64,000 nucleotides of DNA from Anaerobaca sp035448545 (lineage in GTDB: Bacteria; Planctomycetota; Phycisphaerae; Sedimentisphaerales; Anaerobacaceae). The stretch is from contig DAOTJE010000006.1 in the NCBI GenBank assembly GCA_035448545.1, positions 130,361 through 194,360 of the forward strand. The letters are read 5' to 3'. A program made the translations under genes and the position numbers. Under the pieces are notes generated by a model. That model worked only from the letters and a program-made list of their open reading frames with translations, was not told the origin of the DNA and searched no databases. Positions 51,122 through 60,355 of this stretch are shown piece by piece. How positions within the stretch are numbered: the stretch's first letter is position 1; every line of letters starts with the position of its first letter.

Positions 51122-51934
51122 TCAAGTGTTCTTGTAGTAGCGGCGGGCAGTGTGACGGCGGTTAAGAGTCGCTTCGAAGCGTTCCATGCGCCGGGCCAGG
51201 CTCTGCCGCCGGGTCTGCGGGCGATCTGCAAGATACGTATCCAGCAGCACTTGTCGATGGCCGGCGTCGAAGTAATCCGGCAGCATGCTCCAGAGGAGCC
51301 GGCCGATGTCTTTGGCCTTCCTTCTCTCGCTGCGGACCGGCCAGGTCATCCGGTGCAGGTCGATTACGCTCAGGCGGCTCCGGCCGCAGGGGTTCTCGCG
51401 GTGCACATAGAGATGCCAAAGCTGCAGGTCCGGAAGCGATATGTCCAGTCCGTGCAAGGTCTTAGCGAAGCATCCGACGGCCGCGAGGATCTCCTCCTGG
51501 CCAGCGCGCACGAGGTTCTTCCAGTCCTGCAACACCAGATCGAGCAGGCAGACCGCGTCGAGCTCCAGGGTGAGGAAGAAAGAGGCCTTCTCCAGGCCCC
51601 AGCGGGTTCGTTCGCCCAGGCACACCGGCTCGTACGTGCCGATCCCGTTGCTGAGCAGAAACCGTGCGTTTCGCCATTCGACGGCGGCCTGCGAGGCCAG
51701 GCCGCCACCTCCCCACCGAGCGGCCCAGATGTCCTTCCAATGCGGATCGTGAAACCGCTTCATGAAGAAAGTGTTCGCCTCGGCACCACGGCCCAGGGTC
51801 AGCTTGAGAACATCCCGTCTCTCGTTCCGGTTGACGGTGACGGTGTCGGGGTAGTTGTAGAAATCGTCGAACGTCCTCAGGCCCAGGCGGGCGAAGTACG
51901 GTTCCCATGACTCTGCGAAGACCACCTTGTCCAT
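51122..51934 (-). CDS. LPS-core kinase-like (WaaP/Kdo kinase type) protein
   Basis: A 270-aa kinase-fold protein. It starts MDKVVFAESWEPYFARLGL. A lysine-rich first lobe (LKLTLGRGAEANTFFMKRFH) is followed by a short hinge. The catalytic-loop region HLYVHRENP and the metal-binding aspartate in LSVIDLHRMTW match the WaaP/KdkA class, which phosphorylate lipopolysaccharide core sugars on the cytoplasmic side. The start at 51934 avoids a low-complexity leader. It stands alone. Confidence 0.82.
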   Translation of the reverse strand: MDKVVFAESWEPYFARLGLRTFDDFYNYPDTVTVNRNERRDVLKLTLGRGAEANTFFMKRFHDPHWKDIWAARWGGGGLASQAAVEWRNARFLLSNGIGTYEPVCLGERTRWGLEKASFFLTLELDAVCLLDLVLQDWKNLVRAGQEEILAAVGCFAKTLHGLDISLPDLQLWHLYVHRENPCGRSRLSVIDLHRMTWPVRSERRKAKDIGRLLWSMLPDYFDAGHRQVLLDTYLADRPQTRRQSLARRMERFEATLNRRHTARRYYKNT

Positions 51935-52213
51935 AATGTGACCGACCTTCCATAACCGCCCCGTTCTCGGGGCCATTCGTAGCACATCCGGGGGCCCCTG
52001 CCAACAGGTTTCCGCGCCAATCGCGGCGGGTCCGCCGGCGGGGCCCGGCTGCCAGGCTGGCAGGGCCGCAAGGGCTACCTGCAATTTTGCCAGAAGGGCG
52101 CTGGATGGAACAGCTTTGCATAACACATTGTCAGTGCTTATGTTAAGTATGACATGGCAGCGAGACCCGTCGCTGGCACGGCATTTGCACCTTGTGGCCG
52201 CGGCAGGATGACT

Positions 52214-52627
52214 ATGTCTACAGAACGGTCACAACTCGGTGATGTGAATGTCCTGGCCAGTGCGGCCAGCTGGGCTTGGCCGGAAGCCCTGCGCCGTCTC
52301 TTCAAACCCAGAGGCGTCAACCTCATGGTGGCCGAGGACGCCGGCGAATTCGTTCATATCCTCGGACGGACCAGAATCCACACGACCATTCTCGACATGG
52401 ACTCCGAGCGTTCTAACGCCTTGGCGACGATCAAGATCATCCGGATGGACTACCCCCTGCTGCCCTGCATCCTGCTGACCAGCCAGGTCGATGCCGATGT
52501 GCTCGGCAGAGCCCTTGCCCTCGACGTCTTCGGCGTCATCGGCAAGCCCGTCAGCATGGAGGTGCTTCAGGAACTCCTGAACCGGCTGTTCCTGAAGAGG
52601 TACAACAGCAACATCTTCGCACTGTGA
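52214..52627 (+). CDS. Degenerate stand-alone receiver domain protein
   Basis: A 137-aa CheY-like fold. The phosphoacceptor site TTILDMDSERSNAL keeps the aspartate, ILLTSQV keeps the T, and VIGKPVSME keeps the lysine. The two acidic residues usually at the end of strand 1 (DD) are missing: the strand reads NVLASAASW. Phosphorylation may therefore be lost or altered. An AGG lies six bases before the ATG at 52214. It sits directly upstream of groES but with about 105 bp between them. Confidence 0.78.
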   Translation: MSTERSQLGDVNVLASAASWAWPEALRRLFKPRGVNLMVAEDAGEFVHILGRTRIHTTILDMDSERSNALATIKIIRMDYPLLPCILLTSQVDADVLGRALALDVFGVIGKPVSMEVLQELLNRLFLKRYNSNIFAL

Positions 52628-52731
52628 ATCTGCCAGGGAGCTTATAGATAAAGATTTATGCGAACAACGCTGATTCGGACACGATGGTACGGTCAACCCC
52701 ATCAAAGGCAAGTGGAAAGGAGTAGGAACAA

Positions 52732-53022
52732 ATGAACATTCGACCATTGGCGGATAAAGTGCTGGTTGAGCGCGTGGAGGCGGAGTCAAAGACGGCCGGC
52801 GGGATTGTGCTGCCGGATACGGCCAAGGAAAAGCCCCAGAGAGGCCGAGTCGTCAACGTGGGCGAAGGCAAACTGCTCGAAGACGGCACCCGGCGAGAGG
52901 TCCAGCTCAAGAAAGGCGATCTGGTGCTGTTCACCAGCTACGCCGGAACCGAGATCAAGGTTGACGGCAAAGAGTACCTGATCATGGATGAGTCGGACGT
53001 CATGGCTGTGATCGAGAAGTAA
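52732..53022 (+). CDS. groES: Co-chaperonin GroES
   Basis: A 96-aa GroES. MNIRPLADKVLVERVEAESKT is the family N-terminus; the mobile loop is KTAGGIVLPDTAKEKPQRG, and EYLIMDESDVMAVIEK is the C-terminus. It caps GroEL. AAAGGAG lies nine bases before the ATG. No CIRCE operator is present upstream, so HrcA control is not evident. Confidence 0.97.
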   Translation: MNIRPLADKVLVERVEAESKTAGGIVLPDTAKEKPQRGRVVNVGEGKLLEDGTRREVQLKKGDLVLFTSYAGTEIKVDGKEYLIMDESDVMAVIEK

Positions 53023-53090
53023 TCCGCCGAAGGCAACCAAGGGAAGCGTCACGCACTCGGATCGAAAAGACAAAAAGGAGAAAGCAAGAT

Positions 53091-54713
53091 ATGGCAGCGA
53101 AGAAGATCGCATACGGCACCGACGCACGCAGCGCCATCCGCGAGGGCGTCCGTAAGCTCGCCGGAGCCGTCAAGATTACGCTCGGCCCGTGTGGCAGGAA
53201 CGTAATCCTCGAAAAATCATTCGGTTCGCCCACCGTTACCAAGGACGGCGTCAGCGTCGCCAAGGAGATCGAGCTGGAAGACGCCTACGAAAACATGGGC
53301 GCCCAGATGGTCAAGGAAGTGGCCTCGAAGACCTCGAGCGTCGCCGGCGACGGAACCACCACCGCCACGATCCTGGCCGAAAGCATTTTCGAGGAGGGTC
53401 TGAAGAACATCACCGCCGGGGCCAACCCCATGCAGGTCAAACGCGGGATCGAGCTGGCGGTCGAGACCATCGTGGAGGAATTGGGCAAGATGGCCGTACC
53501 GGTCGAGTCGACCAAGCAGATCGAGCAGGTGGCCACCTGCTCGGCCAACCAGGACGCCGAGATCGGTAAGAAGCTCGCCGAGGCGATGGAGAAGGTGGGC
53601 AAAGATGGCGTGATAACCGTAGAGGAGGGCCAGTCGCTCGAGACAACGGTCGAGCTGGTTGAGGGCATGCAGTTCGACAAGGGATATCTGAGCCCGCACT
53701 TTGTCAACAACGTCGAGAACATGTCGGTGATCCTGGACAAGCCGTACATCCTTGTCCACGAGAAGAAGATCAGTTCGATCAAGTCGCTGGTCCCGCTGCT
53801 GGAGAAGGTAGCCAAGCAGGGCAAGCCGCTGCTGGTCATCGCCGAGGACGTTGAGGGCGAGGCCCTGGCGACGCTGGTGGTCAACAAACTGCGTGGCGTG
53901 CTCCAGGTGGCGGCGGTGAAGGCCCCCGGTTTCGGCGACCGGCGCAAGGCCCTGCTCAGCGACATCGCCGTACTGACGGGCGCCGAGGCGATCTTCGAAG
54001 ACCTCGGCCTGAACCTCGAGAACATCGAGCTCCAGCAGCTCGGCCGGGCCAAGCAGGTCAAGGTCGACAAGGATACCACGACGATCATCGAGGGCGCCGG
54101 CAGCACCGAGGCGATCAAGGCCCGCATTGAGCAGATCAAGGCCGAGATCGAGAACTCCACCAGCGACTACGACATCGAGAAGCTCCAGGAACGTCTGGCC
54201 AAGCTGTCCGGCGGCGTCGCCCAGATCAACGTCGGTGCCGCGACCGAGGCCGAGATGAAAGAGAAGAAGGCCCGCGTCGAGGACGCGCTGCACGCCTGTC
54301 GCGCCGCGGCCGAGGAAGGCATTCTGCCGGGCGGCGGCGTCGCCATGCTGCGGGCCCTGCCGGCTCTGGACAAGATCAAGACCAAGGGCGACGAGAGCAT
54401 CGGTGTGGACATCGTCCGTCGCGCTGTGGTCGCTCCGATCAAGCAGATTGCCACGAACGCCGGCCTGGACGGCTCGATCGTGGCCCAGAAGGTCATGGAG
54501 AGCAGCGATAAGAACTTCGGCTACAACGCCCTGACCAAGCAATACGGGGACATGATCAAGTTCGGCGTGATCGTACCGACGAAGGTCGAGCGGACCGCGC
54601 TGCAGAACGGCGCCTCGATCGCGGCGTTGCTGCTGACGACCGATGCGGTCGTAAGTGAAATCCCTGAGAAGAAGAAACAACCCGCGACGCCTCCGGGCGG
54701 CGATATGTACTAA
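53091..54713 (+). CDS. groEL: Chaperonin GroEL
   Basis: A 540-aa group I chaperonin. Typical motifs are VKITLGPCGRNVILEKSFG, AGDGTTTATILAESI (ATP-binding), and AAVKAPGFGDRRKALL. The C-terminus ends in PPGGDMY, without the long GGM repeat. It forms the double-ring folding chamber with GroES, encoded 68 bp upstream. AAGGAG lies ten bases before the ATG. Confidence 0.98.
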   Translation: MAAKKIAYGTDARSAIREGVRKLAGAVKITLGPCGRNVILEKSFGSPTVTKDGVSVAKEIELEDAYENMGAQMVKEVASKTSSVAGDGTTTATILAESIFEEGLKNITAGANPMQVKRGIELAVETIVEELGKMAVPVESTKQIEQVATCSANQDAEIGKKLAEAMEKVGKDGVITVEEGQSLETTVELVEGMQFDKGYLSPHFVNNVENMSVILDKPYILVHEKKISSIKSLVPLLEKVAKQGKPLLVIAEDVEGEALATLVVNKLRGVLQVAAVKAPGFGDRRKALLSDIAVLTGAEAIFEDLGLNLENIELQQLGRAKQVKVDKDTTTIIEGAGSTEAIKARIEQIKAEIENSTSDYDIEKLQERLAKLSGGVAQINVGAATEAEMKEKKARVEDALHACRAAAEEGILPGGGVAMLRALPALDKIKTKGDESIGVDIVRRAVVAPIKQIATNAGLDGSIVAQKVMESSDKNFGYNALTKQYGDMIKFGVIVPTKVERTALQNGASIAALLLTTDAVVSEIPEKKKQPATPPGGDMY

Positions 54714-54728
54714 CCGGCGGACGAATGC

Positions 54729-54761
54729 GGAGCGGGTCCCGAACGGGACCCGCTCCTTTTT
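54729..54761 (+). terminator. Rho-independent terminator of groES-groEL
   Basis: A perfect 12-bp stem (GGAGCGGGTCCC / GGGACCCGCTCC) with loop GAAC is followed by five T's, 15 bases past the groEL stop. Confidence 0.85.
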
Positions 54762-54790
54762 CGTACACTGCGCAGGAAGGAGCGCCGAAC

Positions 54791-55081
54791 ATGATGTTTC
54801 GTTTCTATTCGAACGCGTTGTCCGGACTGTCGCGCAGCGTCGCCAGCGCAATCCTGATCGTGGGGTTATTGCTGATCGGGTTTGGCGTCCTGATTGCGGC
54901 CCTGCCGGAGTTCTTTGCGTATCTGGCGGCCGGCGTGTTCTTCGTCGCCGGTCTCGGCTGCGCCCTCAGCGCCGTCAGAATCTTCTGGGCCCAGAGCCGG
55001 ATCGACCGGGCCGCAAACGCCGAGGCCGAGGTCTACCGGCAGAACGTTTGCATCCACGTTCATCAGCCGGACGAGTTGTAG
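54791..55081 (+). CDS. Small membrane protein, 96 aa
   Basis: Two membrane helices are likely: ASAILIVGLLLIGFGVLIAALPE and YLAAGVFFVAGLGCALSAV. The tail is polar (AEAEVYRQNVCIHVHQPDEL). AAGGAG lies eight bases before the ATG at 54791. It follows the groEL terminator. Family unknown; many small YgaP-like or DUF proteins look similar. Confidence 0.65.
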   Translation: MMFRFYSNALSGLSRSVASAILIVGLLLIGFGVLIAALPEFFAYLAAGVFFVAGLGCALSAVRIFWAQSRIDRAANAEAEVYRQNVCIHVHQPDEL

Positions 55082-55170
55082 GCCGGAACAACGGCTGTTG
55101 CTTCCTTCACTGACCCTCTGCATCCTTGCTCTTCTCTGCGTGCCGCCGTCCCCCCTCGATGTGGCCGGTC

Positions 55171-56064
55171 TCATGTTCTCCAGCGCAGGCGAGTGGTCTG
55201 TCCGTCCAGTCGCGTGTTCCCCTCCAGCGCATGCAGGGTGAAAAGACCTTCGTCTGCGGCGAGACGAGCTTCGACCCACCCGACGGGCTGGCTGCTGTAG
55301 CCCGTGAAACCGGTGGCCGGAAGGTTGATCAGGTGGATGCCTTCATACTGGGAGAAAGCAAACCGGTGCGAATGTCCGTACACGATCGCCTTGACCTTCG
55401 CCATCGGCTTGACGATCTGGAGGAGCGACTTGGCGTCCCAGAGCGCGTCCATGCCGACGACCGGATGGTGCAGCATCAGGACCACCGGCGCCTCATCGCA
55501 GGCGTGGAGATACATCTCCAGCCACCTGCGCTGCCCCTTGCCCAGGCGGCCCCAGGGCAAGTCCACGAAGACAAGCGAATCGAGGACGATCAGCTTTACC
55601 GGGCCGGCGTTGACGGTGAGCATGTGCTTGCCATTGACCGTCCAGGCGGGGTAGTTGGGTTTCTGGAACGCGTGCAGCAGGTTCTGGCGATCATCGTGAT
55701 TGCCCGTGGCCAGATGGATCGGGCGTTTGCGGGCGATGGGCGCGATAAGCTCTCGCAGGTTCTTGTAGTCCTCCGCATGGCCCCTCAATCGGGCGAGGTC
55801 ACCGGTGACCACGAGGCCGTCCGGCGGACCGGCCTCGATCTGCCGACAGATCTCCTGCAGGTTCTGATAGGGACAGAAGCCCAGGAACTTGTGGTCGGGG
55901 TCGCCCGCGATGTGGGTATCCGAGAGCAGCGCCCAATGCGCCGGCTCCTGGCCGGCGCGGGCGAAGCTCGGATCGACTCCGAATGTGGTGATCCCACCTG
56001 CCGCGGCCAGCGCCGTCTTGAGAAACCGCCTTCTGTCAAGCCGCTGCTCGGACTGATTCATCAT
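55171..56064 (-). CDS. Tat-exported metallophosphoesterase
   Basis: A 297-aa calcineurin-type phosphoesterase. The Tat signal is LDRRRFLKTALAAAGGITT. The metal motifs are LLSDTHIAGD, VTGDLARLRG, LATGNHDDR, LMLHHPVVG and IVYGHSHR, all intact. It probably hydrolyses phosphoesters outside the cytosol. Two adjacent ATGs (56064, 56061) follow AAAGG by about nine to twelve bases. Confidence 0.9.
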   Translation of the reverse strand: MMNQSEQRLDRRRFLKTALAAAGGITTFGVDPSFARAGQEPAHWALLSDTHIAGDPDHKFLGFCPYQNLQEICRQIEAGPPDGLVVTGDLARLRGHAEDYKNLRELIAPIARKRPIHLATGNHDDRQNLLHAFQKPNYPAWTVNGKHMLTVNAGPVKLIVLDSLVFVDLPWGRLGKGQRRWLEMYLHACDEAPVVLMLHHPVVGMDALWDAKSLLQIVKPMAKVKAIVYGHSHRFAFSQYEGIHLINLPATGFTGYSSQPVGWVEARLAADEGLFTLHALEGNTRLDGQTTRLRWRT

Positions 56065-56461
56065 AAGGTGCTGCCTTTCCATGCGTTCCGGTCGCGCAGT
56101 CTTCGGGGATGCCCTCGGCGCCGAAACGGTTCGGCGCCGTGCTTCAAGGCTGCCACCCACCTCCTGCGGTCCCGGGATCGGCCGGGGTTGAGATGGCCAG
56201 TCCTTGTGCCCCCAGGCAACCCTCCACGGTTGCCCTCACGGCAGTCCTATCGGCACACGCGTACGACAACTCCATTCGGATTGGATTTGCCTTTGGTTGG
56301 AGTGCTGTTACGCCCGCGCCAATGCCGCTCGGTTGTGCAGGAAAAGGGATCAACTTGCCGATTGACGGATTTTACCGGTCGTAAGTCGGCGGTGGTGCGC
56401 AGGCGCATCGACGCGCAGTTCGCCAGCGGGCGGCTTGGTGCGCTGCCGACGTGCTTTCTGG
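56065..56461. other. Divergent spacer with two perfect hairpins
   Basis: No gene is seen. CGGCGCCGAA / TTCGGCGCCG (56116-56139, loop ACGG) is a perfect 10-bp stem, and GGCAACC / GGTTGCC (56215-56234, loop of six) is a 7-bp stem. They could be leader structures of the metallophosphoesterase transcript or remnants of repeats. Confidence 0.35.
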
Positions 56462-56489
56462 TTGAGACCGAATCCCCGGACCCTATAAT
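56462..56489 (+). promoter_or_regulatory. Sigma70-like promoter of the symporter gene
   Basis: TTGAGA (56462-56467) and a perfect TATAAT (56484-56489) are 16 bp apart, about 45 bp before the ATG at 56535. Confidence 0.7.
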
Positions 56490-56534
56490 GGCCTCACGTA
56501 TGTCCCGGGGCCGGCTTTTTGGATGGGCTGACGC

Positions 56535-58067
56535 ATGGATCTGAATCCCTTCGATATCGGTGTGTTTCTGGCGTTCATCGGTGTGGTCGTCGCCTTCAGC
56601 ATGTTCAGAAGCCGGCGGGAGAAGACCAGCGAGGATTACTTCCTGGCCGGTCGTGGTCTGACCTGGCCGCTCATCGGGCTTTCCATCGTGGCGGCCAACA
56701 TCTCCACCGAACAGTTCGTCGGCATGGCCGGCCAGGGCGCCGGCGATGTCGGTTTGGCGGTGAGCAACTGGCAGTTGTTCGGCAGCATCGGTATCGTTGT
56801 GATCGCCTTCACGCTTCTGCCCCGTTTTCTCAAGGCGGGCATCTACACCATGCCGGAGTACCTGGAGTACCGCTACAATTCGGCGGCGCGGGCGCTCATG
56901 GCGCTGACCACCGTGGTGATCTACGTCGCGGTGCTGTTGACGGCGGTGCTCTATTCCGGCGGCCTGACCCTGCAGAAGATCTTCGGCGTCAGTCTGGCCA
57001 AGAGCATCTGGCTCATCGGCTCGATCGCCGCGATCTACACCGTCTGGGGCGGGCTCAAAGCGGTGGCGTGGGCGGACCTGTTCCAGGGCGGCGCGCTGCT
57101 CGCCGGCGGCATCGTGACGTTCTTCCTGGGCCTGCACGCCTGCGGCGGCTGGGAGCGGTTTTCCGCCGTCAACGCCCACAAGCTGCACATGGTCCTGCCG
57201 GCGAGTCACGCGGGGCTGCCCTGGACGGGCGTGCTCTCCGGTATGTGGATCGTTTTGGTATATTATTGCGGTCTGAACCAGTTCATCGTACAGCGGAACC
57301 TCGCGGCCAGGACATTGCGGGATGGCCAGTTGGGAGTGATCTTCGCCGGCGCGTTGTGGCTGCTCATTCCGTTCGCCATCGTGTTGCCGGGCATCATGTC
57401 GCATCAGCTCTACGGCGATCAGATGGCGGCGGCCGATGAGGCGTTTCCGACGCTGATTCGCAATCTGATTCCGCCGGGCCTGCGCGGGTTCATGCTGGCG
57501 GCCATTGCCGGCGCGGTCATCAGCTCGCTGGCGTCGATGCTGAACTCGGCCTCGACGATCTTCACGATGGACGTTTACAACCGGATGCTGGACCGCAAGG
57601 CCTCGCAGAGGCGGTTGCTGCTGTTGGGTCGTGTCACGACAGCGGTGTTCGCCGTCGCCGGTTGCCTGCTCGCGCCCCGGCTGGCCGATCCAAGATTCGG
57701 CGGTGTCTTCCAATACATTCAGCAATTCCAGGGCTACATCTGGCCCGGCGTCGTGGCCGCCTTCCTTTTCGGCATGCTGGTTCCCCAGGCCCCCGGCAGC
57801 GCCGGCGTGGCGGCGCTGGTCAGCGGTCCGATCCTCTACGGGCTGTTCCAGCGGTTCGCGCCGGGTCTGCATTTCCTGATTCAGGTGGGAGTGACCTTCG
57901 AGCTGGTGCTCGCGATCATGGGATTGATCACGTTCGTCAAGCCGCGGAATGAGCCGAGCGTGTTGCCCGTTCGCGAAGGGATTGACACACGGACGGCGCC
58001 GATCGTGAAGATTGCCGGCGCGGCGGTCGTGCTGATGGTGGCCGTCTTCTACGTCATCTTCTGGTGA
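56535..58067 (+). CDS. Sodium:solute symporter (SSS family)
   Basis: A 510-aa membrane protein with about 13 helices. The N-terminus DIGVFLAFIGVVVAFSMFRSRREKTSEDYFLAGRGLTWPLIG is characteristic, including the SEDYFLAGR motif. SIVAANISTEQFVGMAG and the later MLNSASTIFTMDVYNR are the sodium-site regions of SSS carriers (SGLT/PutP-like). The substrate is probably a sugar, given the gene content, but cannot be read. The gene is convergent with trxB. Confidence 0.93.
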   Translation: MDLNPFDIGVFLAFIGVVVAFSMFRSRREKTSEDYFLAGRGLTWPLIGLSIVAANISTEQFVGMAGQGAGDVGLAVSNWQLFGSIGIVVIAFTLLPRFLKAGIYTMPEYLEYRYNSAARALMALTTVVIYVAVLLTAVLYSGGLTLQKIFGVSLAKSIWLIGSIAAIYTVWGGLKAVAWADLFQGGALLAGGIVTFFLGLHACGGWERFSAVNAHKLHMVLPASHAGLPWTGVLSGMWIVLVYYCGLNQFIVQRNLAARTLRDGQLGVIFAGALWLLIPFAIVLPGIMSHQLYGDQMAAADEAFPTLIRNLIPPGLRGFMLAAIAGAVISSLASMLNSASTIFTMDVYNRMLDRKASQRRLLLLGRVTTAVFAVAGCLLAPRLADPRFGGVFQYIQQFQGYIWPGVVAAFLFGMLVPQAPGSAGVAALVSGPILYGLFQRFAPGLHFLIQVGVTFELVLAIMGLITFVKPRNEPSVLPVREGIDTRTAPIVKIAGAAVVLMVAVFYVIFW

Positions 58068-58118
58068 GACGCCTCATCGGTCGCCTGCGTCCCGCCGGTC
58101 CTGCCGCCTGGCGGCCTG

Positions 58119-59117
58119 TTACCACCCGCCGGGGTTGAGCATGTCGGTGACGGGCGTATTCCACCAGGCGGGGTCGCGGAAATACTGCTTCAGTTGCATC
58201 GCCGCGTTGACACCGTCGGCGACGGCGGTGACGAGCTGCATCGCCGCACCGATCCGGCAGTCGCCCGCCGCAAAAACGCCCGGAACGCTCGTCCGCAGGT
58301 ACGCGCAGTCGCATCGAATGAAGCCGGCGTCCGTCAACTCTACGAAGCCCTTGAGGAAGTCCGTGTTGGGGATCATGCCGACGAAGATGAAGACGCCGTC
58401 GCAGGGATACGATTCTTGTGCGTTCGTTTTGACGTTCTTGAGCCTGACCGACTGGACCTTGCCCTGGCCTTCGATGGCGGTGGCGACGGTGTCGTACTTG
58501 ATCACAAGATTCGAATTCGGCTCGTTGGCCTTCGCGAGCAACTCCTCGACGAGGATCTTCTCGGCGCGGAATTCGCTGCGCCGGTGAATCAGCGTCACCT
58601 TGTTCGCATATTTGGTCAGGTGGAGCGTCTCCTCGAGCGCGGTGTTGCCTCCGCCGACCGAGACGACCTGCCGGCCGCGGAAGAACGGCGCATCGCAGGT
58701 GCCGCAATAGCTGACGCCCGCTCCGGCGTTGCGGAACTCCTCCTCGCCCGGCACGCCCAGCTTGCGGTAGCTGCTTCCCGGCGAGAGAATCACCGCCCGC
58801 GCGACATAGCGGTTCTTGCCCGCATGCACGGCGATATGGCCATTCTCAAGTCTCTCCAGGCGATCGACGTCGGCACCGTTCTCGATCCGGGCACCGAAGC
58901 TCTCGACCTGCTTCTGCATGCTATCGATCAGGCCCGGCCCGTCGATCTTGGCGATGCCGGGATAATTCTCGATGCGGTCGGTGTTGTTGATCTGGCCGCC
59001 CGGCATGAACTTCTCGAGAATCAGCGTGTCGAGCCGGTCCCGGGCGGTGTACAAGCCCGCGCCGAGGCCCGCCGGCCCGGCGCCGATGATGATTACGTCA
59101 TGAGTCGTCTCAGCCAT
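58119..59117 (-). CDS. trxB: Thioredoxin reductase
   Basis: A 332-aa FAD/NADPH disulfide reductase. GAGPAGLGAGLYTARD is the FAD loop, EKFMPGGQINNTDRIENYPG a conserved turn, YCGTCDAPFFRG the redox CxxC (usual form CATCDG), GGGNTALEE the NADPH loop, and GVFAAGDCRIG the FAD C-terminal motif. It keeps thioredoxin reduced, and trxA lies directly upstream. I use the ATG at 59117; a GTG at 59129 is also possible. Confidence 0.95.
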   Translation of the reverse strand: MAETTHDVIIIGAGPAGLGAGLYTARDRLDTLILEKFMPGGQINNTDRIENYPGIAKIDGPGLIDSMQKQVESFGARIENGADVDRLERLENGHIAVHAGKNRYVARAVILSPGSSYRKLGVPGEEEFRNAGAGVSYCGTCDAPFFRGRQVVSVGGGNTALEETLHLTKYANKVTLIHRRSEFRAEKILVEELLAKANEPNSNLVIKYDTVATAIEGQGKVQSVRLKNVKTNAQESYPCDGVFIFVGMIPNTDFLKGFVELTDAGFIRCDCAYLRTSVPGVFAAGDCRIGAAMQLVTAVADGVNAAMQLKQYFRDPAWWNTPVTDMLNPGGW

Positions 59118-59220
59118 AGCACGCGCCACAAATCAAAGATCAATATGCAAGAGTCAGAATGGCGGAATCCGCGGAAGGCGGATGACCTCCCGCGTCTTTT
59201 CGTTTTGCTCTTTGCTTTTT
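59118..59220. repeat. Dispersed repeat text between trxA and trxB
   Basis: This 103-bp stretch holds tcaaagatcaatatgcaaga, the small hairpin ATCCGCG-GAA-GGCGGAT (59167-59183) and ttttgctctttgc. The same words occur in the same order in the spacer at 5997-6273, so both are copies of a non-coding element. Confidence 0.4.
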
Positions 59221-59556
59221 CTACAGGTACGGCTCGATCTTTCGCCTCAGGTCGGTCTCGAAACTCGGGGTGACCCCTGTGATCTGGTCGACCAACTGCC
59301 CGCCGTCGAACACGAACATCGTGGGAATGCTCATGATACCGAACTGGGTCGCCACTTCGCGTTGGTCGTCGATATTAACCTTGCAGACCTTCAGTTGTCC
59401 CTCATATTCTCCGGCGATCTTCTCCAGCACGGGGGCCGCCATCCGGCACGGGCCACACCACGGCGCCCAGAAATCCACGATCACCGGGACGTCGGAATCC
59501 AGGACCTCACTGGCGAAATCGGCATCGGTCACGTCAATCGTCTTGCCTGCAGCCAT
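59221..59556 (-). CDS. trxA: Thioredoxin
   Basis: A 111-aa thioredoxin. The active site is WCGPC at residues 33-37, and the cis-proline lies in IMSIPTMFVF. It reduces protein disulfides and receives electrons from TrxB, encoded about 100 bp downstream. GAGGAG lies seven bases before the ATG. Confidence 0.97.
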   Translation of the reverse strand: MAAGKTIDVTDADFASEVLDSDVPVIVDFWAPWCGPCRMAAPVLEKIAGEYEGQLKVCKVNIDDQREVATQFGIMSIPTMFVFDGGQLVDQITGVTPSFETDLRRKIEPYL

Positions 59557-59606
59557 CCTTGTTCTCCTCGAAGATAAGGCGTTTGTCGAACGATGGTCGA
59601 GCCGCG

Positions 59607-59635
59607 ATAGTATGGGGTAACCCAACAGGTGTCAA
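59607..59635 (-). promoter_or_regulatory. Sigma70-like promoter of trxA-trxB
   Basis: On the minus strand a perfect TTGACA (59630-59635) and TACTAT (59607-59612) are 17 bp apart, about 50 bp before the trxA ATG. Confidence 0.75.
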
Positions 59636-59763
59636 TCCGCTTTGGGCTTGCTCCTGCCGCTTTCAACGGCAAGCCGAACATGGAATCTCCACGCACCTTG
59701 GGTGATGCGATCGTCGGAAATGGGTCAGGTTGAACACGGCGATGCGAGGTGCTGCATCTTTGG

Positions 59764-60306
59764 TCAAATGGCGATTTGTTCGACGATAGATGCGTCGATA
59801 GGAATACAATCATCGCAGGCCGTGCGCAGGCCGGAATATGGCTTGATCTGCTCCAGATAGTACAATTCGACGACGGTGCCGGCGTTCTTGGCTATTTCAA
59901 TCGCCGGAACGAAATCGCTGTCGTTAGCCAATAACACGGCCCTCTGGATTTGATGGCCAACGCTGAGTTGAACAAGGTCAACGGCCAAGAGGATATCAAC
60001 CATCTTCTGTTCGTATCGCTCGGACCCATCGTTGTTGTAGCGTTTCGCGAGGCGCCCAAGACGCACCTGGAATCGTGACTCCCGATCAAGCATTGCCGTA
60101 AAACGGTCGAACTTCGCTTTTCGCTCCCGTTCGTCAGCAGAGGGAGAGGGCCCTACGAATGGCGGGCAGTCATAATAGTACGTGCGCAATCTCTCCTGAT
60201 TCTTGGCAACAAGGTCCGAGAACTTCAGATAAGAAATGCGAGTTTTGAACTGCTCGTAGATCTTCTTGGCATATCCCCCGTCGATGAAGACCGCATATCT
60301 GTTCAT
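59764..60306 (-). CDS. NYN-domain (PIN-like) ribonuclease-fold protein
   Basis: A 180-aa protein. The family aspartates are visible: VFIDGGYAKK (Asp9), QKMVDILLAVD (Asp104, Asp110) and LLANDSDFVPAIEIAKNAG (Asp129, Asp131). This is the LabA/NYN class, whose PIN-like fold cleaves RNA in characterised members. GAGG lies six to seven bases before the ATG. Directly upstream, within 95 bases, are two tandem hairpin repeats and a T-tract, so expression is probably controlled by readthrough of that terminator. The neighbour arrangement suggests a toxin with an RNA partner; this is inference. Confidence 0.85.
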   Translation of the reverse strand: MNRYAVFIDGGYAKKIYEQFKTRISYLKFSDLVAKNQERLRTYYYDCPPFVGPSPSADERERKAKFDRFTAMLDRESRFQVRLGRLAKRYNNDGSERYEQKMVDILLAVDLVQLSVGHQIQRAVLLANDSDFVPAIEIAKNAGTVVELYYLEQIKPYSGLRTACDDCIPIDASIVEQIAI

Positions 60307-60320
60307 CTTCAGCCTCGCTC

Positions 60321-60355
60321 AAAAAAAGAGCCAGCGACCACTAAGGATCGCTGGC
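60321..60355 (-). terminator. Terminator formed by the second hairpin repeat
   Basis: On the minus strand GCCAGCGA and TCGCTGGC form a stem (extended by one G-U and one C-G pair) and are followed by CTC and seven T's. It ends 15 bases before the NYN gene start. Confidence 0.7.

Noticed and set aside
52628..52731. CIRCE operator before groES
   Set aside because: I find no TTAGCACTC/GAGTGCTAA pair.
53217..54851. Minus-strand frame over groEL
   Set aside because: Shadow of GroEL.
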